Assembly (NCBI RefSeq): GCF_026341515.1
Contig: NZ_JAPEOK010000001.1
Span: 9,672,001-9,736,000 of the forward strand
DNA length: 64,000 nucleotides
From: Streptomyces sp. NBC_00878
GTDB taxonomy: Bacteria > Actinomycetota > Actinomycetes > Streptomycetales > Streptomycetaceae
Direction: 5' to 3'
The translations under genes were made by a program, and so were the position numbers. Positions 36,866 to 46,454 of the stretch are shown here, one piece after another (the stretch's first letter is position 1; the number at the start of each line of letters is the position of its first letter). The notes beneath the pieces are model-generated. The model was not told the DNA's origin and did not search any database. It saw nothing but the letters and a program-made list of their open reading frames with translations.

Positions 36866-37879
36866 TCAACGTCCCAGCGCGGCGGCCGTTTCGCGTAGCT
36901 GGGCGTGGAGTCCCCGGTGGGTCTCCCGCTTGGGCAGCCATTCCTTTCGGAGCTTGGCCACGCACGTGTAGTTCGTGTCGCAGACATTGGCGAGCGGCGA
37001 TTCGACGGTCTGGGTCGCGAACTGGTACGCGTCCAACTCACTGAACCCGTAGTCGCGCACCAGCCACTGCACCAGGTCGAGCTGCGATATGCGGAACGCG
37101 TCCTCCAAGGGGCGCGCCGAACCGGTCGAGATGATGTGGGTGTCGGACTCGATGCGGGGCCACGGAGTGGCGACCCCCTTGAGCAACTCGACGATCACCA
37201 CGGTGTTCATCGCACACTCGACGGCGACCCCGCATGTCTCGCCTTCACCCTGCCGCGCGTGCCCGTCCCCGAGGCTCAGCAGCGCCCCTTCGACGTTCAC
37301 TCCGAGGTAGCAGGTGACGCCCGCTCGCATCTCGGGTGTGTCCATGTTCCCGCCGTGGGCGTCCGGTACCAGGGCGGAGCGCACCTCCAGGTTGGCGGGC
37401 GCCACACCGACGGTGCCGTGCATCGGGTCCATGGGCAGCTCGATCTGGATGTCGCTGTCGCGTGCGCTGAACAGTGCGGTGCGGCGCGCTCGGTCGAGCT
37501 GCCAGATCCACACGGCCTCCGGCAGCGGAGGTTGCAGCGTGGCCGTGGTGTGTGTGGACGTGAGGGCCCCGAACAGCGGGACCGTTGTCGACGCTGCCCA
37601 GTCCCGCGCCGGTTCGATCGACACGAAGTGCACGGCGACCGTGTCGCCCGGCTCCGCGCCCTCCACATGGAACGGCCCCGTCTGCGGATTGAGGAACGGG
37701 AACTCGCACACCTCGGACACCAGGTCCTTCTCCGACCGGACCCGCCCGGCGAAGCAGTCCTCCGTATAGAGGTCGAGAACCGTGCCGGGCGCGATACGCG
37801 CCACGGGCGGCGCTCCGCCGAACGTCCACGCGTACTCGCCGGGTTCGGGACGTACGGTCAGGATCCGCAGGTCGCTCAT
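36866..37879 (-). CDS. Acetamidase/formamidase family protein
   Basis: 337 residues from ATG 37879, preceded by ACGGAG. Typical blocks include TGPFHVEGAEPGDTVAVHF, GTVGVAPA, GGNMDTPEM and LGDGHARQGEGE, which carry the metal/active-site residues of the family. It hydrolyses short amides to acid and ammonia in the cytoplasm. The open frame extends upstream through a hydrophobic stretch to 38050, but that part has no ribosome-binding site and is unlike relatives. Confidence 0.92.
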   Translation of the reverse strand: MSDLRILTVRPEPGEYAWTFGGAPPVARIAPGTVLDLYTEDCFAGRVRSEKDLVSEVCEFPFLNPQTGPFHVEGAEPGDTVAVHFVSIEPARDWAASTTVPLFGALTSTHTTATLQPPLPEAVWIWQLDRARRTALFSARDSDIQIELPMDPMHGTVGVAPANLEVRSALVPDAHGGNMDTPEMRAGVTCYLGVNVEGALLSLGDGHARQGEGETCGVAVECAMNTVVIVELLKGVATPWPRIESDTHIISTGSARPLEDAFRISQLDLVQWLVRDYGFSELDAYQFATQTVESPLANVCDTNYTCVAKLRKEWLPKRETHRGLHAQLRETAAALGR

Positions 37880-38093
37880 GGTGCACAGCTCCGTTCTGCC
37901 GAAGAGCGGGGGACGAGGTCGCAGCAGCACCACGAGGACCACCACTGCGGCCATCATCCAGGCAGCGACTACCGAGTCCCCGTACGACACCGGCGCCGCC
38001 TGCCCAGACCCGCCTCCGTCCGTCCGACGGCGGCGTCTCGCGTGAATCACGGTACGGCTCTCGTCGGTTGGGGAGGAAGAACGCTCTCAGGAC

Positions 38094-38120
38094 CGTGGAC
38101 AACGCCGTGACTGTGGACAA
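38094..38120 (+). promoter_or_regulatory. Pair of DnaA-box-like sites
   Basis: TGTGGACAA at 38112-38120 is the complement of the Streptomyces DnaA box TTGTCCACA; CGTGGACAA at 38094-38102 differs by one base. They lie 18 bases apart in the same orientation within the direct repeat GTGGACAAC-x-CCGT. Confidence 0.45.
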
Positions 38121-38192
38121 CTCCGTCACCCGCACGGGGTATTGAGGCACGGGGCGCCAGCGAGGAGAGCCTGCGACAGGCCCGCTCGTCAG

Positions 38193-38300
38193 CCAATGCC
38201 AATGCCAATGCCAATGCCGAGGGCTGAGAGCCGAGGTGAAGTCAAAGCCGAAACCAAAGCCGAAGCCGAGGGCCAAGGTGAATCCGAAGCCGAAGGGAAG
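38193..38300 (+). repeat. Short tandem-repeat tract
   Basis: Four copies of CCAATG (38193-38216) followed by about 80 bases built from AAGCCGAA-like units. It lies downstream of the ROK repressor gene. It looks like slippage-generated low-complexity DNA. Confidence 0.75.
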
Positions 38301-38347
38301 ATCAAGCCGAGCACCTCCCGACCCGGTCGCCCACAACGCCCGCAGCC

Positions 38348-39574
38348 CTACGCCCCGCCACCCACCGCGGTCACCGCACCCACCGCACCCGGATCGTCCA
38401 TCACGGCCCGCACGACCGAGTGCGCGGCACCCAACAGCGGGCCCTCGGAACCGAGCCGGGAGACGGACACCGCGCAGGCGGGCCCCGTTGCTCTGCGGGC
38501 CAACTCCCGCTCCAGCGACGGCAACAGCCAGGGCGCGAGCCCGGACAGCGCCCCGCCCAGTACGACGGCCTCGGGGTCCAGCAGGTTGACGGCGCCGGTC
38601 AGCGCGATGCCCAGAGCGGTCCCGGCGTCACGCAGGGCGCGCCGTACGTCCTCGTCGCCCTGCCCCGCCCGCTCGGCCAGCAGGCCGACGCCGTCCTCGC
38701 CCGGTTCCAGGCCGACGGCGCGCAGTACGGCCTCCTCGCCCGCGTACTGCTCCAGACAGCCGCGCCCGCCGCACGCACACGCGGGCCCCTCGGGACGCAC
38801 CGGAGCATGCCCCAACTCGCCCGCGAAGCCATGCGTCCCCCGCAACAGCCGCCCGTCCACGACCACCGCCCCGCCGATGCCGATCTCGGCGGAGACGTGC
38901 ACGAAGTCGCGCGGCGCGGCCTCGTTGAGCCAGAGCTCGGCCAGTCCGCCGAAGTTCGCCTCGTTGTCGACGGTCAGTGGGAGCTCGTCCGGCAGCAGTG
39001 CGCCGAGGTCCGTGTCGTGCCAGCCGAGGTTGGGGGCGCGAACCACAGTCCGGGTGTCGCGCGCCACCAGGCCGGGCACGGCGACGGCGAGTCCCGCGGG
39101 CCGCAGGCCCTCCTGGGCCGCCTCGGCGACGACCTGCTGTATCAACTCGGTCAGTTCCCGCAGCACCGGTTCGGGCGACCGGCCACGATTGGTGCCGTGC
39201 CGAACTGCCCGCGCCCGTACCTCGCCGCGCAGATCGACCGCGCACACCGCGAGATGGTCGACGCCCACCTCCGCACCGATCCCCGCCGGACCGCGCCCGC
39301 TGAGGGCGAGCGCCGAGCCGGGCCGCCCCACCCGCCCCGGCCGCTCGGGACCCAGTTCTTCGAGGAGTCCCGAGCGGATCAACTCGTCCACGAGGGTGGA
39401 GACCGCCGCGCGCGTGAGCCCGATCTGCGAGGCGACGGCAGCACGGGACAGCGGCCCTTCGGCGTTCACGGCGTGCAGCACCCGCGAGAGGTTGCGGCGC
39501 CGCATGCCCTGTTGTGTGTCGGGCAGCCGACGGCCGGGACTACTGGGATGGGCCTCGTGCAGCGGTACGGTCAT
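38348..39574 (-). CDS. ROK family transcriptional repressor (XylR-like)
   Basis: 408 residues. An N-terminal winged helix (about residues 25-85: LSRAAVASQIGLTRAAVSTLVDEL) precedes a sugar-kinase-like ROK fold with the glycine-rich GIGGAVVVDGRLL, the GELGHAPV strand and the zinc motif CACGGRGCLEQY. It lies 152 bases downstream of xylB on the same strand and near xylA, so it most likely represses the xylose genes until xylose binds. Length is normal. Confidence 0.9.
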   Translation of the reverse strand: MTVPLHEAHPSSPGRRLPDTQQGMRRRNLSRVLHAVNAEGPLSRAAVASQIGLTRAAVSTLVDELIRSGLLEELGPERPGRVGRPGSALALSGRGPAGIGAEVGVDHLAVCAVDLRGEVRARAVRHGTNRGRSPEPVLRELTELIQQVVAEAAQEGLRPAGLAVAVPGLVARDTRTVVRAPNLGWHDTDLGALLPDELPLTVDNEANFGGLAELWLNEAAPRDFVHVSAEIGIGGAVVVDGRLLRGTHGFAGELGHAPVRPEGPACACGGRGCLEQYAGEEAVLRAVGLEPGEDGVGLLAERAGQGDEDVRRALRDAGTALGIALTGAVNLLDPEAVVLGGALSGLAPWLLPSLERELARRATGPACAVSVSRLGSEGPLLGAAHSVVRAVMDDPGAVGAVTAVGGGA

Positions 39575-39726
39575 GCCTCCGTCAGTCCCATCCGGCCGGT
39601 CGCCCCGGGGCTGCTTCTGCCCGTGCGAGCCGACGCCTCCATGCGTGTGCTGTTGCCTCCAGAACCCGTCGCCTCCGGAAGGGCGCTGTCGGTGTTGATC
39701 GGCACCCGCCTCTTCAGGCGTGGCCG

Positions 39727-41172
39727 TCAGTCCTGATTCGCCTCCCGCTCCAGTAGCGGGGCCGCGTCGGAGAGTACCCCGGCGATCCGCGCCAGCGCCG
39801 CCTCGTCGCGCTCCACGGCGTCCAGTACCGGCCCGCGGGCCGTGTCCCAGCGCCGGGCCACCGCCGCCGCGTCCTCGCCGGTCAGCACGCCCGCGGCCTG
39901 TGCGGCGGCACCGAGCGCCACCAGTTCCTTGGCCTCGGGGACCTGAACGGGCCGCCCCGACAACCGTCGTACGGTCTGCTGCCAGGCCGTTCCCCGTGCT
40001 CCTCCGCCGATGAGCAGCAGTGGCGCCGAACGGTCCGCGTCCTCGTCGAGCACCAGGTCCAGAGCGCCGAGCAGCGAGTGGACCGCCCCGTCGTACGCGG
40101 CCTGGAGCAGCTGTCCGCGAGTCGTGTCGTGCCGCAGCCCGTGCAGCAGGCCCGAGGCGTGCGGGAGGTCAGGAGTGCGCTCGCCGTCCAGGTAGGGAAG
40201 CAGGGTCACGCTCGTGCCCGGCTCGACGGCCTCGCGGTCGATGCCCAGCAGGGCGGCGACGCGGTCCACCGCGAGCGTGCAGTTGAGGGTGCAGGCCAGC
40301 GGCAGCCAGTCGCCGCACGCGTCCGCGAAACCCGCCACGGTGCCGGTCGGGTCCGCGGGGCGGTGCGCGGAGACCGCGTACACGGTGCCGGACGTGCCGA
40401 GGCTGAGCACCGGGGTACCTGGGCGCAGCCCGAGTCCGAGTGCCGCGGCGGCGTTGTCTCCGGTGCCCGGGGCGACCAGTGTGCCCTTGGAGAAGGGCAG
40501 GTCACCGCTGTCGCGCACGGTTCCGACGACCTCGCCGGGACGGACCACCCGGGGCAGCATGGCGGGGTCGAGCCCCACATGGCCGAGGACCTCCTCGTCG
40601 TACGCCTCCGTGCCGGACGCCCACCAGCCCGTTCCGGAGACGTCGCCGCGGTCTGTCGTGCCCAGCCCCGTGAGGCGCTCGGTGAGGTAGTCGTGGGGGA
40701 GTCGCACGGCGGCGGTCGCGCGGACGGCGTCGGGCTCGTGCTCCGCGAGCCATGCCCACTTGGTGACCGTGAAGGACGGGCCCGGCACACTGCCGGTGCG
40801 CTCGGCCCAGGCTTTCGGGCCGCCGAGCTCCTCCACGAGCCGGCGGGCCTGTGGCGCCGAGCGTACGTCGTTCCACAGGAGGGCCGGGCGTACCGGGTCG
40901 CCGTGGGCGTCGAGCGTGACGAGCCCGTGCTGCTGGCCGCCCACGGACACCGCGGCGGCCTCGCGTGCCGCGTCCCCGCACTGGTGCAGTGCCTCGCACA
41001 GTGCGTCCCACCACTGCCGCGGATCGCTCTCGCGGCCAGCTCCGGAGGAGACGGTGTGCGGCGCCTGGCCGCTCGCCACGACTTCGCCGGTGGCCGCGTC
41101 CACGACCAGGGCCTTGGTGGACTGGGTGGACGTGTCCACGCCGACGACGAGCGGACCCTCGGCTGCTGACAT
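39727..41172 (-). CDS. xylB: Xylulokinase
   Basis: 481 residues from ATG 41172 with GAGGGAGAG upstream. FGGY kinase features: N-terminal VVGVDTSTQSTKALVVD (ATP phosphate loop), SVGGQQHGLV (xylulose-binding), the GTGDNAAAALG loop and GGGARGTAWQQ near the end. It phosphorylates D-xylulose made by xylose isomerase, whose gene is divergent next door. Confidence 0.94.
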   Translation of the reverse strand: MSAAEGPLVVGVDTSTQSTKALVVDAATGEVVASGQAPHTVSSGAGRESDPRQWWDALCEALHQCGDAAREAAAVSVGGQQHGLVTLDAHGDPVRPALLWNDVRSAPQARRLVEELGGPKAWAERTGSVPGPSFTVTKWAWLAEHEPDAVRATAAVRLPHDYLTERLTGLGTTDRGDVSGTGWWASGTEAYDEEVLGHVGLDPAMLPRVVRPGEVVGTVRDSGDLPFSKGTLVAPGTGDNAAAALGLGLRPGTPVLSLGTSGTVYAVSAHRPADPTGTVAGFADACGDWLPLACTLNCTLAVDRVAALLGIDREAVEPGTSVTLLPYLDGERTPDLPHASGLLHGLRHDTTRGQLLQAAYDGAVHSLLGALDLVLDEDADRSAPLLLIGGGARGTAWQQTVRRLSGRPVQVPEAKELVALGAAAQAAGVLTGEDAAAVARRWDTARGPVLDAVERDEAALARIAGVLSDAAPLLEREANQD

Positions 41173-42528
<1,356 letters not shown>

Positions 42529-42544
42529 TTCCCCTCGGGTTTCC

Positions 42545-42610
42545 GTTCGATCGGAGTTCGATCGGAGTTCGGTCGGGACTTGGCCGGGACCTGGCCGGAA
42601 CTCGGTCGGA
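42545..42610 (+). repeat. Six tandem 11-bp repeats downstream of xylA
   Basis: Units at 42545, 42556, 42567, 42578, 42589 and 42600. The first two are identical (GTTCGATCGGA) and the others drift to ACTCGGTCGGA. The period is close to one DNA helical turn. No open frame depends on it. Confidence 0.75.
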
Positions 42611-42726
42611 GGCGGTCGGGGGCTCCTGCGCGGAATCCTCCGGAATCATGCGATCCACGCCATGAGTCCGTATCAAGTTCCGCGCAGGGGTCGCATCGTG
42701 ACCGGTTTGAGGCGACTCTTGACCGT

Positions 42727-43572
42727 ATGGCCACGCCGCCCTTACCGCCCCAGCCTCCTCGTCCGCCGGACAACACGCCGCCTTCGGGCAACGGTGGGTT
42801 CGGCCCGCTGCCCGAAGGCTTCGGACCCCCTCCAGAGGGTTACGGCCCCCCTCCTGGAGGCAGCGGTCCGCTGTGGCAGGGCGGCGGAAGCTGGCAGCCG
42901 CCACCGCCACCGCCGTCGCCGACTCCCGGACCACCGGGTGGACCTGGGCGGCGCCGCTTCGTGCTCTTCCTCGTGGTGGCCGTGATCGTGGTGGTCGGCG
43001 CCGTCTCCGCGGTCGCCCTGGTGACCACCAGCGGCGACGGTTCGTCCGACAAGAAGTCGCCCTCGGAGAGCAACTCCACCAGCGGGCTGCCGTCGCCTTC
43101 GCTGAGCATCCCGTCGGAACTGCCCAGCGAGCTGCCTTCTCTGCCCACCGACGTGCCGTCCGACCTGCCCAGCAGTCTCCCGACCGACCTGGAGTCGCTG
43201 CTCCCCTCCCTCGCGAGCGACGAAGTGCCCTACTACATGTTGCGGACCGGAGACTGCTTCAACATCGACGACACCAAGCCCGGCCAGGCCGCGAAGCGTT
43301 CGTGCAGCGCGGCCCATGACGCCGAGGTCGTCACGGTCGCCGAGTTGGAAGGCACGTACACGACCGACGCCGCCCTCAAGAAGGCGGCGTCGGCCCTCTG
43401 CGCGAAACCCTTGGACACCAAGGCGGCCAAGCAGCCCGCCGGCACGGTACGCGGCACCGTGGTGCAGTATCCCGACCCCACGGGATTCAAGCTCGGCATA
43501 GACAACGTCGCCTGCAGCCTGGCCGCCGACGTCGGTGTCGGGAACCGCAAACTCACCAAACCGCTGAAGTGA
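42727..43572 (+). CDS. Proline-rich single-span membrane protein with septum-formation-like extracytoplasmic domain
   Basis: 281 residues from ATG 42727. A Pro/Gly-rich cytoplasmic head (1-75) with Gly-Pro-Pro-Pro-Glu-Gly units is followed by a basic flank and one membrane span (RRRFVLFLVVAVIVVVGAVS). Next comes a Ser/Pro linker made of repeated (S/T)(E/D)LPS units. The C-terminal domain of about 110 residues has paired Cys (TGDCFNI, KRSCSAAHDAEVV, ALCAKPL, NVACSL), the pattern of septum-formation/DUF4352-like domains that form disulfides outside. The role is unknown. Confidence 0.75.
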   Translation: MATPPLPPQPPRPPDNTPPSGNGGFGPLPEGFGPPPEGYGPPPGGSGPLWQGGGSWQPPPPPPSPTPGPPGGPGRRRFVLFLVVAVIVVVGAVSAVALVTTSGDGSSDKKSPSESNSTSGLPSPSLSIPSELPSELPSLPTDVPSDLPSSLPTDLESLLPSLASDEVPYYMLRTGDCFNIDDTKPGQAAKRSCSAAHDAEVVTVAELEGTYTTDAALKKAASALCAKPLDTKAAKQPAGTVRGTVVQYPDPTGFKLGIDNVACSLAADVGVGNRKLTKPLK

Positions 43573-43618
43573 GCCACGCGCGCGTGGAGGTACGAAAACG
43601 CTGAGCGGAGACGGACGT

Positions 43619-44959
43619 TCAGATCCCGCGCGGCAGCCGTACGTACGTCACGGTGGTCTCGATCCCGCTGTCCACCAGTCGTCCCTGGGCGTCGAACGCC
43701 TCCGGCCCGTCCGTCATCCCGAAGTCGTTGTCGTTGATGAGCGCGAGCGTGTCGTGATCCACGCGCGCGACGCCTTCGATCTTCCCGGGCACCCCCTTCA
43801 CCGCGCCGAGGTCGACGACAAGACGCTTGCGCAGCACCGGAACACCGGAGGCCGCCGGGTCGTCGAGCTGCTCCAGGGAGGGGGACGTCCTGTCGTCGTC
43901 CCACTTGTCCCCGAGGATGTCCGCACCACGGCTCAGCTTCACGATCTGCAACCGGGCGGCCTTGTCGGTGCGTTCCTCGACGAGCAGCCGGCCGCGGCCG
44001 ACGGCGACCACGGAGGAGATCTTCAGCTCGGAAGGGTCGTCCTCGCTCGGGTCGACGACGTTCACCGGGTCGAACCGGTACGCGTATTCGGCGGTGACAG
44101 TCCGCTTCTTCGGCGAGAAGCGCAGCAGACGCGCCGTCAGCGACGCCTCGCCCGCGTCGGTGTCCGGCAGGGACAGCGGGCTCTGTACGGCTATCACCAG
44201 GTCCCCTCCCGGAAGTTGGGCGAGGCCTTCGAAGCCCCGGTTGATCTTCCGGTGCAGCAGGACGGCGGGCAGCGCCTCGACCACCGGGTAGCCCGCACCG
44301 GTCAGGGTCAGCCCCTTGGGCACGTACCGCGTGAGTACCTTCCCGCGCGCGGAGACATGGATCAGCGAGGGTCCGTACTCGTCGACGAGCCAGAAGCTGC
44401 CGTCCGCCGCCCGCACGATCCCCTCCGTGTCCAGACCGTTCGGGTTGTACGAGAGTGGTGCCTTCGCGTCGTACGAGTACGGCGCCTCGTCGCGCCTCTT
44501 CTGGTTGGACAGGCCCGTGACGGGCTTCCCGGAGGAGGTGGTGATCGGGATCGCGTCCAGCACCTGCACGGAGCCACCGGACACCCGGATCTTCACTATC
44601 GCCGGGTCGAAGCCGGGCACGGGGAAGGTGCGGCGCTTCTCGCCTGGCACCTTGATCTGGCCGTTCGGGCCGCGGTCGGTGACCGTCCAGAACTCGCCCT
44701 TGCGGCCCGCGGGGTAGATGTCGCTGCCGATGCCGCCGAGATCCACGCCCCGGTCGTCGCCCACCGTGCCCGGCAGCAGCCCGTTGCTGAACGTGCCGAG
44801 CGGAATGTCGCCGAGCGTCGCGGAGCCCGTGACACGCGCGTCCCCGGAGGGCGCGCCCACCGCCGTGCCCGCCACCGCGAGAGCGGCCAGCAGGGCGAGC
44901 GGCACGCCCGCGGCGACGGAACGGTGGACGCGGCGCCGGCCTGCGGCGTACGGGGACAT
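43619..44959 (-). CDS. Secreted esterase-like phytase family protein
   Basis: 446 residues from ATG 44959, which has GGAGG upstream. A signal peptide (basic start, then VAAGVPLALLAALAVAGTAVG-type core) ends near residue 37. The body follows the esterase/phytase-like beta-propeller family: FWTVTDRGPNG, LDTEGIVRAADGSFWLVDEYGP, NRGFEGLAQLPGG, KIEGVARVDHDTLALINDNDFG. Such proteins act outside the cell, perhaps on phosphoesters. Convergent with the proline-rich gene, 46 bases apart. Confidence 0.88.
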   Translation of the reverse strand: MSPYAAGRRRVHRSVAAGVPLALLAALAVAGTAVGAPSGDARVTGSATLGDIPLGTFSNGLLPGTVGDDRGVDLGGIGSDIYPAGRKGEFWTVTDRGPNGQIKVPGEKRRTFPVPGFDPAIVKIRVSGGSVQVLDAIPITTSSGKPVTGLSNQKRRDEAPYSYDAKAPLSYNPNGLDTEGIVRAADGSFWLVDEYGPSLIHVSARGKVLTRYVPKGLTLTGAGYPVVEALPAVLLHRKINRGFEGLAQLPGGDLVIAVQSPLSLPDTDAGEASLTARLLRFSPKKRTVTAEYAYRFDPVNVVDPSEDDPSELKISSVVAVGRGRLLVEERTDKAARLQIVKLSRGADILGDKWDDDRTSPSLEQLDDPAASGVPVLRKRLVVDLGAVKGVPGKIEGVARVDHDTLALINDNDFGMTDGPEAFDAQGRLVDSGIETTVTYVRLPRGI

Positions 44960-45176
44960 GGGGCCTCCAGAGGCACGAGTTCGGTGACAGCGGCCAGAGT
45001 TAGCCCCCACCCCGAACGTCGTACGGCCGGTGAGTGAACACCGGGCGTCCACCACTCATCCGGTGGACGGTGCGGGTGCCGCTCCGGTGCCCTGGCGCTC
45101 CAAGAGCCGTGCCTGCTGTGCCTGCCTTGTGCGCCCTGCGCCCCCCTGAGCCCCCTGCGTGCCCGTCGGGCAGGCG

Positions 45177-46454
45177 TCACTCCTGCCCTTCCGCCAGAGC
45201 GAGCGCGGTCGCCGGATCCTGGGACGCGGGACCTGTGGGAGCCCAGCGCCCCCGTTCCTTGCGATAGGGCCACCAGCGGCCGTCGGCCCCCAGCCGCAAC
45301 TGGGTCCGACCGCCGACGACAGTCCAGTGGTTGCCGGACGCGTGCAGGGAAGGCCGCAGGTCCTCCTCCCAGCCCGACTCCAGAGCGGCACGCGCGCGTG
45401 CGAGTGTCTCCGCCTCCACCGGCCGGTCAGCTTCCGGTTCCAGCATGTCGAGCGCGGGCACACCCCCGAGTTCCCAGGCGCGGACGGCCAGCGCCAGCCC
45501 TTCGTGGTCCCGGCCCGACCCCTCGGCGAGCCGGACGGCCACCGAAGCCTCGGGAGCACCCGAGGCCAGCCGCACGGCATCCTGCGCGAGCGTCAACTCG
45601 GCCCCTATGGAGCGCTGTTCGTGTCCCGGCCTGAGAGCCTTGGCGAGCAGGCGGTGCGCCTCGTGGGCGGCCTGCGTCGCCAGGAACTCCAGCGCGGCCG
45701 GATCGACCCCGGCCGCCGGATCGGTCTCCGTGTCCAGGGAAGGCGGCAGACCCGGCTCCGCGGGCACGGGAGGCGCGTCGGGCAGTGGAGGCAGGATCTC
45801 CCCGTCCGCGTACGCCTCGGTGGCGTCCACGCCCTCGTACGCCCGCTCCTGTCCGGGAGCCTCGGTCTCGGCCCGGGGGACGCTGCGCACCTGCAGCTCG
45901 TCCAGGAGCTCGCGCTCACCGCGACCGCGCATGAGGAGCAGCACGAACGGGTCCTGGTCCAGCAGCCGCGCCACCTGGTAGCACAGGGCCGCGGTGTGAC
46001 CGCAGTGGTCCCACGCGCCGCAGTCGCACTCAGCCTCCAGATCGCCCAGACCCGGAAGGAGTTCGACACCGGTGGCCGCCGCGTCCTCGACGAGATGCGG
46101 CGGCATCTCGCGGTCCAGCAGCGCCGCGATGTGCCCGGCCCGTTCGACGGCCACGCCCAGGAAGTGGTCCCACTGTTCCTCGGACAGCTCCTGCAACAGG
46201 ACGTCGGCGCGGTGCGCGGTACGGTCGCGGTCCTGGACCACCGCGGTGATGCGCCCCGGGCGGACCGACACGGCTCCCACGGCTCCCGCACGGGCGAGCC
46301 TGCGGCCCGTCTTCACCTGCCCCGAGTCCAGTGCCGTGTCCTCCAAGGCCTTGAGCCAGGCCTGTCCCCACCAGGTCTGCGCGAAGCCCCGCCCGCTCGC
46401 GGGCGGCAGGGCGGCGAAGGTGCGCTCCGGTGTGTTCTCGTACGGGTCACTCAT
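45177..46454 (-). CDS. SWIM zinc-finger protein
   Basis: 425 residues from ATG 46454, which overlaps the stop of the SNF2 gene (ATGA). The N-terminal FAQTWWGQAWLKALED motif is conserved in the family. The SWIM motif CDCGAWDHCGHTAAL (CxC...CxH) is near residue 150. Paired SWIM and SNF2 genes are common in actinobacteria; the SWIM protein likely helps the helicase bind DNA or partners. The C-terminal half is Pro/Glu-rich in its linker, with a Trp-rich end. Confidence 0.88.
   Translation of the reverse strand: MSDPYENTPERTFAALPPASGRGFAQTWWGQAWLKALEDTALDSGQVKTGRRLARAGAVGAVSVRPGRITAVVQDRDRTAHRADVLLQELSEEQWDHFLGVAVERAGHIAALLDREMPPHLVEDAAATGVELLPGLGDLEAECDCGAWDHCGHTAALCYQVARLLDQDPFVLLLMRGRGERELLDELQVRSVPRAETEAPGQERAYEGVDATEAYADGEILPPLPDAPPVPAEPGLPPSLDTETDPAAGVDPAALEFLATQAAHEAHRLLAKALRPGHEQRSIGAELTLAQDAVRLASGAPEASVAVRLAEGSGRDHEGLALAVRAWELGGVPALDMLEPEADRPVEAETLARARAALESGWEEDLRPSLHASGNHWTVVGGRTQLRLGADGRWWPYRKERGRWAPTGPASQDPATALALAEGQE

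Larger units (their letters stand above)
37880..38347. other. 468-base intergenic region with repeats
   Basis: No convincing gene. It contains two DnaA-box-like sites and a short tandem-repeat tract (listed separately), and the promoter of the acetamidase gene. Confidence 0.5.

Noticed and set aside
37880..38050. N-terminal membrane extension of the acetamidase
   Set aside because: The upstream in-frame part has no ribosome-binding site and relatives start at the position of ATG 37879.
38193..38300. CRISPR array
   Set aside because: Repeats are 6-8 bases with no unique spacers and no cas genes nearby.
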